NCBI GenBank assembly: GCA_963762635.1 | Contig: CAVXLQ010000023.1 | Location: 186,001 to 250,000 of the forward strand | Source of the DNA: Tenggerimyces sp963762635 | GTDB taxonomy: Bacteria > Actinomycetota > Actinomycetes > Propionibacteriales > Actinopolymorphaceae | Length of the DNA stretch: 64,000 nucleotides | Direction of reading: 5' to 3' | Shown: positions 33,241 to 40,617 of the stretch, piece after piece | Position numbering within the stretch: the first letter of the stretch is position 1 | Layout: each line of letters starts with the position of its first letter | Notes under the pieces: generated by a model | What the model was told of the DNA's origin: nothing | What the model saw: only the letters and a program-made list of their open reading frames with translations | Database searches by the model: none | Made by a program: the position numbers and the translations under genes

Positions 33241-34694
33241 AGCGCGTTCACTCGTTCGGCGGCGAGTCTCCCGGACACCAGCACCATCGGTACGCCGACG
33301 CCGGGGACGGTTCCCGTGCCGACGAAGACGAGGCCGCGGACGCGCCGGTCGAGGTTGGACGGGCGGAACGGTCCGGACTGGAAGAACCTGTGGGACATGG
33401 AGAACGGTGTACCCGCACCCATGCCCTGCCGGGCCCAGTCGTGCGGGTCGACGAGCTCCTCCGCGAGGACCTCGGTGGGGTAGCCCCAGGTCTCGAGGCT
33501 GGCGGCGAGACGTTCTCGGGAGGCGTCCCGTTCGCGACTCCAGTCGACCTTGCCCGCCGCGAGGTTGGGGACGGGCTCGAGGACGTACAGCGTCGAGTCG
33601 CCCGGCGGCGCGAGGGACGGGTCAGTCCGCGAGGGCACGCTCACCAGCACAGACGGGTCGGGCATCATCCGCCCGTCCCGCAAGAGCGAACGGAACGAGG
33701 ACTCCCACTCCGCCGCGAAGTGGATGTTGTGATGCGCCGCGTCGTTGGTGGGAAGGCCGCGTACGCCGACGTGCCAGACGAGGGCAGACGGCGAGAACTC
33801 GGGTTTCCGTAACTGCCGGGGCAAGGTGAGCTTGGGCAGTAGGTCGTACGCGCCAGGCAAGTCCGCGTTGACAACTACCGCGTCGGCCTCGATCACCTCG
33901 CCGTCCGTGAGCTGGACGCCTTTCGCGTTGCTGTCGTGGAGGATTTGGCGTACTGGCGCGTTGTAGCGGAACTCGACGCCGGCCTTCTCGGCCGCGGCGG
34001 CCATCGCGTGCGGGACCGCGGCGATGCCGCCGTCCGGGAAGTACACGCCGGCGACCGAGTCCATGTAGGTGATGACGGCGAAGATCGCGAGCGCTTCCTG
34101 GGGAGCGAGGCCGGCGTACATGGCCTGGAAGCTGAACAGCCGCCGCAGCCGTTCGTCGCGGAAGTACCGCTTCACCGCGTTCGCGAGCTTGCCGAGGGCA
34201 CGTAGTCGTAGCAGGGCGAAGGCGGGTTGGATCGGTCGCGCGAGGTCCCACAGGTGGTCGTAGTTGCGCGCGATGAACGACGGCATCTCCAACTGGTAAA
34301 GGCGTTCCAGCCAGGCACAGAACCGGTGGAACGCCTCCGCGTCGGCGGCGCCGCACTGCTCGCGGATCTCGGCCGCCATCGCCTCGCGACCGTGGCGGAC
34401 GAGGATCGTGGAGCCGTCGGCGAAGTTCGCCCGGTACGCGGGATCGAGCGGCCGCAGCCGTACGTACTCGTCCATCTCCGCGCCGACGGCCTGGAACGCC
34501 TCCGCCAGCAGGTCGGGCATGGTCAGCACGGTGGGTCCGGTGTCGAAGCTGAAGCCGTCGCGGGTCAGCCGGCCAGCGCGACCGCCGGGGTGTGCGTCGC
34601 GTTCGACGACGGTGACCTGATGCCCGGCACCGGCGAGGTGGCATGCCGCCGACAACCCACCGAGGCCGGCGCCGACCACCACGACGCGCTTCAT
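33237..34694 (-). CDS. crtI: phytoene desaturase
   Basis: This is a 485-residue FAD-dependent desaturase that converts phytoene to lycopene (or neurosporene). The N-terminal KRVVVVGAGLGGLSAACHLAGAGHQVTVVERDAHPGGRAGRL is the dinucleotide site; DTGPTVLTMPDLL follows. The C-terminus RRVRGLVFVGTGTVPGVGVPMVLVSGRLAAERV is the bacterial-type phytoene dehydrogenase signature. The ATG overlaps the stop of the upstream monooxygenase (ATGA). The number of desaturation steps cannot be deduced from sequence. Confidence 0.95.
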   Translation of the reverse strand: MKRVVVVGAGLGGLSAACHLAGAGHQVTVVERDAHPGGRAGRLTRDGFSFDTGPTVLTMPDLLAEAFQAVGAEMDEYVRLRPLDPAYRANFADGSTILVRHGREAMAAEIREQCGAADAEAFHRFCAWLERLYQLEMPSFIARNYDHLWDLARPIQPAFALLRLRALGKLANAVKRYFRDERLRRLFSFQAMYAGLAPQEALAIFAVITYMDSVAGVYFPDGGIAAVPHAMAAAAEKAGVEFRYNAPVRQILHDSNAKGVQLTDGEVIEADAVVVNADLPGAYDLLPKLTLPRQLRKPEFSPSALVWHVGVRGLPTNDAAHHNIHFAAEWESSFRSLLRDGRMMPDPSVLVSVPSRTDPSLAPPGDSTLYVLEPVPNLAAGKVDWSRERDASRERLAASLETWGYPTEVLAEELVDPHDWARQGMGAGTPFSMSHRFFQSGPFRPSNLDRRVRGLVFVGTGTVPGVGVPMVLVSGRLAAERVNAL

Positions 34695-35932
34695 GCGAGC
34701 AGCGTGGGGTCGAGGCGCGGAGTGCGCGGGCCGTACGCGTTGGCTCGTGCGCTTCGGCCTCGGAGGAAGGGGAGTCGGGTGAGGAGGCGGAAGGCCGGAG
34801 AGGGACGGAACGCCTTGCCTGTTTGAAGAGTGAGCGCCGTACGTTGCTCGACCCGTACCTGCATCCGCTGCACGGCGACGATCGCCGGCTCGCGCTCGAA
34901 CTGGATGCGTGCGAGGTCGCGGCTGTCGACGGTGCCGCCGTTGCGAAGGCGCGGGACGAGGACGTTCGCGGTGACGATCGCGTCCTGGATGGCCATCAGG
35001 ATGCCGTTGCCGCCGACGGGCGAGATCACATGCGCGGCGTCGCCGATGAGCAGCAGCCCAGGGCGGTGCCAGGTGTCGACGCGGGCGATCTCGACGGAGA
35101 GCAACGTGATCTGTTTCCAGTCCAGGAGGAGGCTGGTGCGGTCGGAGAGCCATGGTACGTACTGATCGACGAATGCGCGGATCGGCTCGACGCCTCGTTG
35201 GTGCGTGGCGGCGTACGCGCCCTTCGGGATCGTGTAGCCGACCTGCCAGGTGTCGGAGCGGCCGAGGAGTGCGACGTAGTGGCCGACGCCGAAGTAGATC
35301 GAGACGTCGGCGTCGGGTGGGTCGGTGGGGCGCTTCGGGAGCTGGAACCAGAGCAGGTCGGTGCTGGCGCCGAGCGGTCGAGCGGGGAGGTCGGCGAGTC
35401 TGCGGAACCGTGAGAACCGTCCGTCCGCGGCGATGACCAGTGCCGCTGGTTGTTCGCGTTCCTGGCCCTGGCCGTCCTGGTAGCGGACGCCGGTGACGAC
35501 GTTGTCCTCGTTGGTGACGATTCCGGTGGCTCTGGTGCTTTGTCTGAGCGTGAAGTGCTCGAGCTCGCTGCCTTTCGTGGCGAGGAAGGCGAGGAACGTG
35601 CTCTGGGCCATGAGGGCGACGTAGTTGAACTTGGTGCGGAGCCGGCCGTAGTCGGTGGTGGTGAAGATGCCGGTAGGGGTGTGGAGGCGGAAGTACCGGG
35701 CGCGGTAGTGGTCCTGGGTGAGGAGCTCGTCGGCCAGGCCGAGGTGGTCGAGCAGCTCGAGCGTGCCGGGGTGCAGGGAGTCGCCGCGGAACTCGCGGTC
35801 GAAGTCCTTGTGCGTCTCGAGCAGGGCGACGTCGACGCCAGCGCGGGCGAGGAGATAGGCGGTCATGAGCCCGGCAGGACCGCCGCCGACGACGCAACAG
35901 GTGACAGCGGCGTCGCGGCGAGGCTGATTCAC
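34691..35932 (-). CDS. FAD-dependent monooxygenase (PHBH/UbiH-like) of the carotenoid operon
   Basis: This is a 413-residue group A flavoprotein. CVVGGGPAGLMTAYLLARAGVDVALLE is the N-terminal FAD motif, DREFRGDSLHPGTLELLDHLGL the conserved substrate-side loop, LVIAADGRFSRFRRLA the DG motif and LLLIGDAAHVISPVGGNGILMAIQDA the second FAD motif. It starts the monooxygenase-crtI-crtB operon with a 4-bp overlap to crtI, so a role in carotenoid tailoring or a linked quinone or lipid step is likely but unproven. GTG start, with GGAGGTGG upstream. Confidence 0.88.
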   Translation of the reverse strand: MNQPRRDAAVTCCVVGGGPAGLMTAYLLARAGVDVALLETHKDFDREFRGDSLHPGTLELLDHLGLADELLTQDHYRARYFRLHTPTGIFTTTDYGRLRTKFNYVALMAQSTFLAFLATKGSELEHFTLRQSTRATGIVTNEDNVVTGVRYQDGQGQEREQPAALVIAADGRFSRFRRLADLPARPLGASTDLLWFQLPKRPTDPPDADVSIYFGVGHYVALLGRSDTWQVGYTIPKGAYAATHQRGVEPIRAFVDQYVPWLSDRTSLLLDWKQITLLSVEIARVDTWHRPGLLLIGDAAHVISPVGGNGILMAIQDAIVTANVLVPRLRNGGTVDSRDLARIQFEREPAIVAVQRMQVRVEQRTALTLQTGKAFRPSPAFRLLTRLPFLRGRSARANAYGPRTPRLDPTLLA

Positions 35933-36119
35933 GTTCGTCCGCCACCTCCGCCTTCACGTCTCGCCCCGCTGAGAAGATCATGCCTGGAACGAGCGACGGG
36001 CGCGCGGGAAGCCGCGCGATTCGATGACCATTCGATGACAGAACCGCGCCCCGCCACCCCGCGAGCCCGCGAGGGGATAAGCACTGGCGGTGCCGTGAGG
36101 TTACGAGCACCGGCCGCCC

Positions 36120-36462
36120 GCGAGGTCACGAGGACCCCGGCGTCGAGCTCCGCGTTGGTTGGAGCCTCTCGGCGGCCCGGTGCAGGTCGTTAAGGGCAGG
36201 CTGCGCCTGCCCACCTGTGCCCCGGGGCGACCCGACTCTTGGTGTTGTTCTGACGGCCAACTCGCAGTTGGCGACATGGCGCACTCGTCTACTGGTGACT
36301 GCTCGGTTGTTCTCCCGGGTGGCGCCGGCGAGCCGTCCTGGCTTCCGAGCTTGCGAGCTGGAGCGAGGTCACGAGCACCGTCATACGTCGCGAGGTCACG
36401 AGCACCGGTCACTCCGCGAGGTCACGAGCGCCCCGGCGTCGAGCTCCGCGTTGGTTGGAGCT
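36120..36462. repeat. 13-mer GCGAGGTCACGAG array and 47-bp duplication
   Basis: GCGAGGTCACGAG occurs at 36120, 36363, 36390 and 36416 (the last three spaced 26-27 bp), with a two-mismatch relative at about 36094 and an inverted copy 3 kb away at 39197-39209. The segment 36120-36166 is repeated with two mismatches at 36416-36462, including CGGCGTCGAGCTCCGCGTTG. Confidence 0.8.
36162..36300. repeat. 139-bp direct repeat, copy 1
   Basis: Starts GAGCCTCTCGGCGGCCCGG and ends ACTGGTGACT. It contains the small hairpin GGGCAGGCTGCGCCTGCCC. It matches copy 2 at 36594-36731 over its length at roughly 85 percent by eye. Confidence 0.8.
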
Positions 36463-36512
36463 GTGCGGTGGTCAGCTCGATGGCCAACTGATGGGTCGCC
36501 CCGGGAGTTTAT

Positions 36513-36610
36513 GGGCCGCCCTCCATGTCAAGGGCGCTTCGCGTCTCGCCTTCGGCGAGATCAGGTCGCTTCGCGACCTGACCCGTTGACATGGAGCCTC
36601 TCGGCGGCCC
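36513..36610. other. 98-nt multi-branched palindrome (cruciform or structured RNA)
   Basis: GGGCCGCC (36513-36520) pairs with GGCGGCCC (36603-36610), and CTCCATGTCAA (36521-36531) pairs with TTGACATGGAG (36586-36596). Inside are two perfect hairpins: TCTCGCC-TTC-GGCGAGA (36544-36560) and CAGGTCG-CTTCG-CGACCTG (36562-36580). The whole gives a closed stem with two side stems. Its right outer arm forms the start of direct repeat copy 2. Confidence 0.75.
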
Positions 36611-36731
36611 GACGCAGGTCGTCAAGGGCAGGCTCCGCCTGCCCACCCGTTCCCCGGGGCGACCCGACTCCTGGAGCTGCCCTGACGGCCAGCTCGCCCA
36701 CTGCGCGTTGCCACACTCGTCCACTGGTGAC
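36594..36731. repeat. 139-bp direct repeat, copy 2
   Basis: Second copy of 36162-36300, with hairpin GGGCAGGCTCCGCCTGCCC. The loop differs while the stem is unchanged. Copy 2 adjoins the 98-nt palindrome; copy 1 lacks the left part of that structure. Confidence 0.8.
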
Positions 36732-36775
36732 TCTCCTGTGCCCGCCTGGGGTGGCCGTCGCCCGTGATCATGACC

Positions 36776-36850
36776 GTGATCATGATCGTGGTCATGAAGA
36801 CGGACCGGTTCTATACGCCGATCCGCCTTCATCAAACAGATCATGATCAC
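36776..36850. repeat. 75-nt imperfect palindrome rich in TGATCA
   Basis: GTGATCATGATC (36776-36787) pairs exactly with 36839-36850, and the stem continues inward imperfectly (ATGAAGACGG with CCGCCTTCAT). Repeated GATCATGA units just before it give both strands a similar reading. Confidence 0.75.
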
Positions 36851-36941
36851 CCGTCCACGCCCACACCGGTCACACTCACATGCGTCAGTGGGGCGGCCGA
36901 CGCGCCACGGCGGATGGCGCGCCGGCCGGTTTGGGTGGCGG

Positions 36942-37424
36942 TTAGGCGCAGTGCTCGGTGGTGTACTCCTGGATCTTCACGCCCCACTCCGCGACCTTCG
37001 GGGCCTGGGCCTCGAGCTCCGGTGAGGACGTCGCGCCGGACTCCGTGGCCTCGACGACTTTGGCGAACAGGTCGCGGGAGCCTTCCAGCTCGGTCTTGAT
37101 CTCTCCCGGCGCCACGTCGGCCAGCTCCTCGTAGATGCTGGCCAGCTCCTTCAGCGCCGCCAGGCCGTCCGGGTCGGAACCCGCCGAAGCCAGGACGCCC
37201 AGTGGGTCCTTCTCGGCGCCGAGCTCCAGGACCTTGTCGCAGTACTCGCTGCCGTCCCCGTTCCCTTTGACGACGGGGTCGGCCGGCTTGACCGGCGGCT
37301 TCGACGACGAGGTCGACGGCTTGTCAGAGTTGTCGTTGGCGGAGTTGCTCCCGCCGCCGCTCCCGCAGGCGGCCGCCATGGCGACGACCAGGCCGATGGC
37401 GGCAGCTCGTAGGACGAACCGCAT
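36942..37424 (-). CDS. putative lipoprotein
   Basis: This is a 160-residue protein. MRFVLRAAAIGLVVAMAAACGSGGGS is a lipoprotein signal with Cys20 as the lipidation site. A disordered Ser/Pro/Lys linker follows (DKPSTSSSKPPVKPADPVV), then a helical domain with GSEYCDKVLELGAEKDPLG, ALKELASIYEELADVAPGEIKTELEGSRDLF and a terminal EHCA. The two Cys near the ends of the domain may form a disulphide. It resembles many small actinobacterial lipoproteins of unknown function. It is flanked by the repeat kilobase and a divergent nitroreductase. Confidence 0.82.
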   Translation of the reverse strand: MRFVLRAAAIGLVVAMAAACGSGGGSNSANDNSDKPSTSSSKPPVKPADPVVKGNGDGSEYCDKVLELGAEKDPLGVLASAGSDPDGLAALKELASIYEELADVAPGEIKTELEGSRDLFAKVVEATESGATSSPELEAQAPKVAEWGVKIQEYTTEHCA

Positions 37425-37543
37425 GTGGTGTTCCCCCTTGTACCCGTGGCTGATGCCCTCACGCTAGGCGCGAGCCGCACCCCAACGAATCGGGTAAACC
37501 CCCACCGATTAAATCGCACGTCACCGGACCACTTGTTGCCAAG

Positions 37544-38203
37544 ATGAGCCCCATGAACCTCGAAGACATCGACCACCTGCTCACCACGACGCCCTCGGTG
37601 CGGAAGAAGCTCGACCTCGACCGTCCGGTCGAGCCAGAGGTCATCGCCGACTGCCTGCGCCTCGCGCTGCAGGCGCCGACGGCGGGCGGTCAGCAGACGT
37701 GGCGGTGGCTGGTCGTACGGGACCAGGAGATCAAGAACGGGCTGGGCAAGCTGTTCCGTTCGGTCGGGTCCGCCTATCTCGACAACGTCGAGAAGCAGCT
37801 CGGCGACGCCGCCAACTCGCCGGCGGGAAAGCGTTCGCTGGGCTCGGGCCGCTTCCTCATCGAGAACATCGAACGCGTTCCCGTGCTGGTGATTCCGTGC
37901 CAGCTCGGCCGGCCGGACGACGGCAACCAGACGCTCTCGGCCTTCTACGGCTCGATCTTCCCGGCGGTCTGGAGCTTCCAGCTCGCGCTGCGTTCGCGCG
38001 GACTCGGCAGCACGCTGACGACGTACCACCTCACGTACGAGGCGGAGGCCGCGCAGCTCCTCGGCCTCCCCGAGAACGTCACCCAGGTCGGCCTGCTGCC
38101 CGTGGCGTACACGACCGTGACCGACTTCAAGCCCGCGCCGCGCAACCCGCTCGAGCAGGTCGCGTTCGCCGATCGTTGGGGGCAGGCGCTCCATGGCGAG
38201 TGA
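37544..38203 (+). CDS. nitroreductase family protein
   Basis: This is a 219-residue FMN-dependent nitroreductase-like protein. SVRKKLDLDRPVEPEVIADCLRLALQAPTAGGQQTWRWLVV is the conserved N-terminal FMN-binding region (SxRxF..., APSxxNxQPW in relatives). WSFQLALRSRGLGSTLTTYHL and LLGLPENVTQVGLLPVAYT are the C-terminal family motifs. ATG 37544 or ATG 37553 could be the start. It overlaps the next gene by 11 bp. Substrate unknown. Confidence 0.88.
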   Translation: MSPMNLEDIDHLLTTTPSVRKKLDLDRPVEPEVIADCLRLALQAPTAGGQQTWRWLVVRDQEIKNGLGKLFRSVGSAYLDNVEKQLGDAANSPAGKRSLGSGRFLIENIERVPVLVIPCQLGRPDDGNQTLSAFYGSIFPAVWSFQLALRSRGLGSTLTTYHLTYEAEAAQLLGLPENVTQVGLLPVAYTTVTDFKPAPRNPLEQVAFADRWGQALHGE

Positions 38204-39095
38204 GTTCACGGGGGTCGCTGTCCTCGCCGAGAACGGCGAGGTGGCCCGTACCCAGACCTACGGTGACGTCGACGCGACGATGGCGTTCCAGATCGCGTCC
38301 GGCAGCAAGCAGCTCACCGCCTGCGCGGTCCTGGTGCTCGTCGACCGCGGTGAGCTCGCGCTCTCCGACTCGGTGGGCAAGCACCTGGCCGGCGGATGGG
38401 ACGACGTGACGGTCCACCAGCTGCTCACGCACACGTCGCGGCTCGGGCACTGGGCGGGGATCCCGGGGCTCGACACGTCGTTCAAGGCGAGCCTCGACGA
38501 GATCACCTCGCTCATCCTGGCCGCTCCGTTGGGTGAAACGGGCTGGGCCTACAGCAGTCCCGGCTACATCCTGCTCGCGAGGATCGTCGAGGCGGCTGGG
38601 GGCCGACCGTACGCGGAGTTCGCCACCGCGGAGGTCCTCGAGCCGCTCGGCCTGCGGGACACGACGATCGCGACGCGTCCGCCGAACGCGGCGAGGGGCC
38701 TGCACGACGGCAAGCCCACCGAAGAGTGGAACCTCGCCGTCACGCCGGGAGCGGGGGACGCCTGGTCGACGGCGGCCGACCTGGTCCGGTTCGAGCAAGC
38801 GCTGCACGTCGACCGCGCGCTCCTCAGCCAGCAGTCGTACGAGGCGATGCTCGCGCCCCACGCCCCGATCGACGGTTCGTGGCGCTGGGCCGACGGCTGG
38901 CTGACCGGCGTGACCTACGGCTACGGCGTGGCTACGGGAACGCTCGGCGGAGAGCGGGCGTACTTCCATCCGGGCGACAACCCGGGCTTCCAGTCGTTCC
39001 GCGTGTGGCTCCCCGACACGCGTCGCGCACTCGTGGTCCTGACCAACGACGACACAGCCGACCGCGACCCGATCATCCGCGGACTGCTGGCCTAG
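38193..39095 (+). CDS. serine hydrolase, beta-lactamase/class C type
   Basis: This is a 300-residue hydrolase without a signal peptide. FQIASGSKQLTACAVLVLVDRGELALSDSVGKHL holds the SxxK motif (SGSK); VHQLLTHTSRL follows. WAYSSPGYILLARIVE sits at the YxN position but reads YSS. YFHPGDNPGFQSF is the HxG-type motif near the end. This set is common in cytosolic esterase-like family members. It overlaps the nitroreductase gene by 11 bp. A strong hairpin lies 34 bp past its stop. Confidence 0.9.
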   Translation: MASEFTGVAVLAENGEVARTQTYGDVDATMAFQIASGSKQLTACAVLVLVDRGELALSDSVGKHLAGGWDDVTVHQLLTHTSRLGHWAGIPGLDTSFKASLDEITSLILAAPLGETGWAYSSPGYILLARIVEAAGGRPYAEFATAEVLEPLGLRDTTIATRPPNAARGLHDGKPTEEWNLAVTPGAGDAWSTAADLVRFEQALHVDRALLSQQSYEAMLAPHAPIDGSWRWADGWLTGVTYGYGVATGTLGGERAYFHPGDNPGFQSFRVWLPDTRRALVVLTNDDTADRDPIIRGLLA

Positions 39096-39129
39096 CAGAG
39101 TCGGCGACGGACTCGCTGCTCCGCTTACC

Positions 39130-39168
39130 GTGGAGACTTTGGGGCGCTATATGGCCCAGAGTTTCCAC
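39130..39168 (+). terminator. 39-nt hairpin after the serine hydrolase
   Basis: GTGGAGACTTTGGGGC and its partner ending GCCCAGAGTTTCCAC pair over about 15 positions, with two G-U pairs on the RNA level. Lack of perfect DNA symmetry with preserved RNA pairing fits a transcribed structure on the plus strand. It lies between the serine hydrolase and the sugar operon promoter. Confidence 0.65.
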
Positions 39169-39243
39169 AATAACTGGCGATCGGAGTGACCGGGGGCTCG
39201 TGACCTCGCGGGGTGGGTGGTGCCTGGCGGGTGAGTTCGAGGC

Positions 39244-39284
39244 TTGACGCTCCCGGCGGGCGAGGTTTATATAGTTCCTTAACT
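39244..39284 (+). promoter_or_regulatory. probable promoter and operator of the alpha-glucan operon
   Basis: TTGACG (39244-39249) and TATATA (39268-39273) are spaced 18 bp. AGTTCCTTAACT (39273-39284) has AGTT/AACT arms, overlaps the -10 end, and is a candidate site for the ROK repressor at the end of the operon. GTTAxTTAACT-like motifs are typical of ROK regulators; binding is inferred. Confidence 0.6.
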
Positions 39285-39310
39285 AACCTTCGGCGGGGGC
39301 AGGTTGTGCC

Positions 39311-40613
39311 ATGAAACTGTTGCTTCGAGTCGCTCCGATCGCGTTCGCCGTCGCCCTCGGGCTCGCTGCTATGCGGTGGTGGCACCCCGGAGAGCGCGCC
39401 GAGCGACACGGCCTCCGCGAAGCCGAGCAAGGCGGCTGAGCCCAAGCCGGCCGGGTCGAGCACGGCGGCGCCGAAGCGGGCGGACGCGGACCTCGTCATC
39501 TGGGCGGATGGCAACCGTGCGCCGGTGTTGGAGAAGTTCGGCAAGCAGTTCGGCGACGAGAACGGGCTGCGCGTCGCGGTCCAGACGCTCGACTTCGCGC
39601 AGCTGCGGCCGTCGTTCGTGCAGAGCGCGCCGGTCGGGCAGGGCCCGGACATCATCGTCGGCCCCCATGACGTGCTCGGCGAGTACGTCGAGAACGGCCT
39701 CGTCGACACCGTCGACCTCGGCGCCGACGCCGCCAACTACACCGACGTCGCGGTCAAGGCTTTCACCTACCAGGGCAAGATCTACGGCCTCCCGTACGCG
39801 GTCGAGGACGTCGCGCTCATCACGAACACGGCGCTCGTCAAGAAGGTCCCCACCACCTTCGAAGACCTCGAGAAGCAAGCGCTCGCACTGAAGAAGCAGG
39901 GCAAGGCCGAGATCCCGCTCGCGCTGCCGATGGGCGAGACCGGCAACGCCTATCACCCATATGCGCTCTTCTCCGGCTCCGGCGGCTACGTCTTCGGCGA
40001 CAACAAGGGCGAGCCGAACGTCGACGACCTCGGCATCGACTCGCCCGGCGGCATCAAGGCCGCGCAGAACTTCGCCAAGTGGGCAAAGGAAGGCCTGATC
40101 TCCGTCGACGTCACCGCTGACATCGCGAAGCAGAAGTTCATTGCGGGCAAGGTCCCGTTCCTCATCGACGGCCCGTGGGTCGTCGCGGACCTCGCGAAGG
40201 CCAGCTCCAGCTACGAGGTCACCCCGATCCCGAACGTGAACGGCAAGCCGGCAAGACCGTTCGTCGGTGTGCAGGGCTTCTTCCTCTCCCACTTCGCGCA
40301 GAACAAGACGCTCGCGAGGACGTTCCTGCTCGACTACCTCAACACCAAGGAAGCTCAGCAGGCACTCTTCGAGGCCGACTTCCGCCCGTCCGCCTACAAG
40401 GCGGTGGCCGACGCCGTGACCGACAAGGTGAACGCGGGCTTCCTCGCTTCAGCGCAGCAGGGCGTTCCGACGCCGAGCGTGCCGCAGATGGCCTCAGTTT
40501 GGGAGGCATGGAACAAGGCGTACGTGCTTGTTCTCACCCAGGAAGCCGCACCAGACAAGGCGTTCAAGGACGCGGCGGCGACCATCCGCGCCGCGATCAA
40601 GACCAGCCGCTGA
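39311..40613 (+). CDS. maltose/maltodextrin-type ABC transporter binding lipoprotein, frameshifted in the signal peptide
   Basis: MKLLLRVAPIAFAVALGLAA is a signal peptide that should be followed by the lipobox Cys. Here an A (39371) precedes TGC and shifts the frame to an early stop. Without it the protein reads CGGGTPESAPSDTASAKPSK..., then DLVIWADGNRAPVLEKFGKQFGDENGLRV and QGPDIIVGPHDVLGEYVENGLV. GLPYAVEDVALITNTALVKKVPTTFEDLEK and FLIDGPWVVADL are maltose-binding-protein-like motifs. It is first in the operon with two permeases. As given, the mature domain lacks a proper start; an error in the sequence or a recent mutation are both possible. Confidence 0.85.
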
Positions 40614-40617
40614 TCGT

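Larger units (their letters stand above)
35933..36941. other. gene-free kilobase with repeats and palindromes
   Basis: No convincing gene lies between the monooxygenase start and the lipoprotein stop. The first 150 bp hold the monooxygenase promoter side. From about 36090 onward there are four exact copies of a 13-mer, a duplicated 47-bp segment, a duplicated 139-bp segment, a 98-nt cruciform-like structure and a 75-nt palindrome, listed separately. Two open reading frames on the minus strand share repeat-encoded peptides and look like by-products of the repeats. Confidence 0.75.

Noticed and set aside
36120..36428. GCGAGGTCACGAG run as a CRISPR array
   Set aside because: The repeat is only 13 bp, intervals are about 13 bp and partly similar, and no cas genes are present.
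36513..36610. Cloverleaf-like fold as a tRNA gene
   Set aside because: It lacks the T-loop and D-loop consensus bases and a normal acceptor length; the arms are too long.
36101..36850. Two minus-strand open frames sharing SPVDEC and VGRRSLPLTTC peptides
   Set aside because: The similarity comes from the 139-bp DNA repeat. There is no ribosome site, and the shared hairpins explain the conservation better than protein coding.
39311..39436. A separate 41-residue peptide beginning MKLLLRVAPIAF
   Set aside because: It is the signal peptide of the sugar-binding lipoprotein, cut short by the frame break at 39371.
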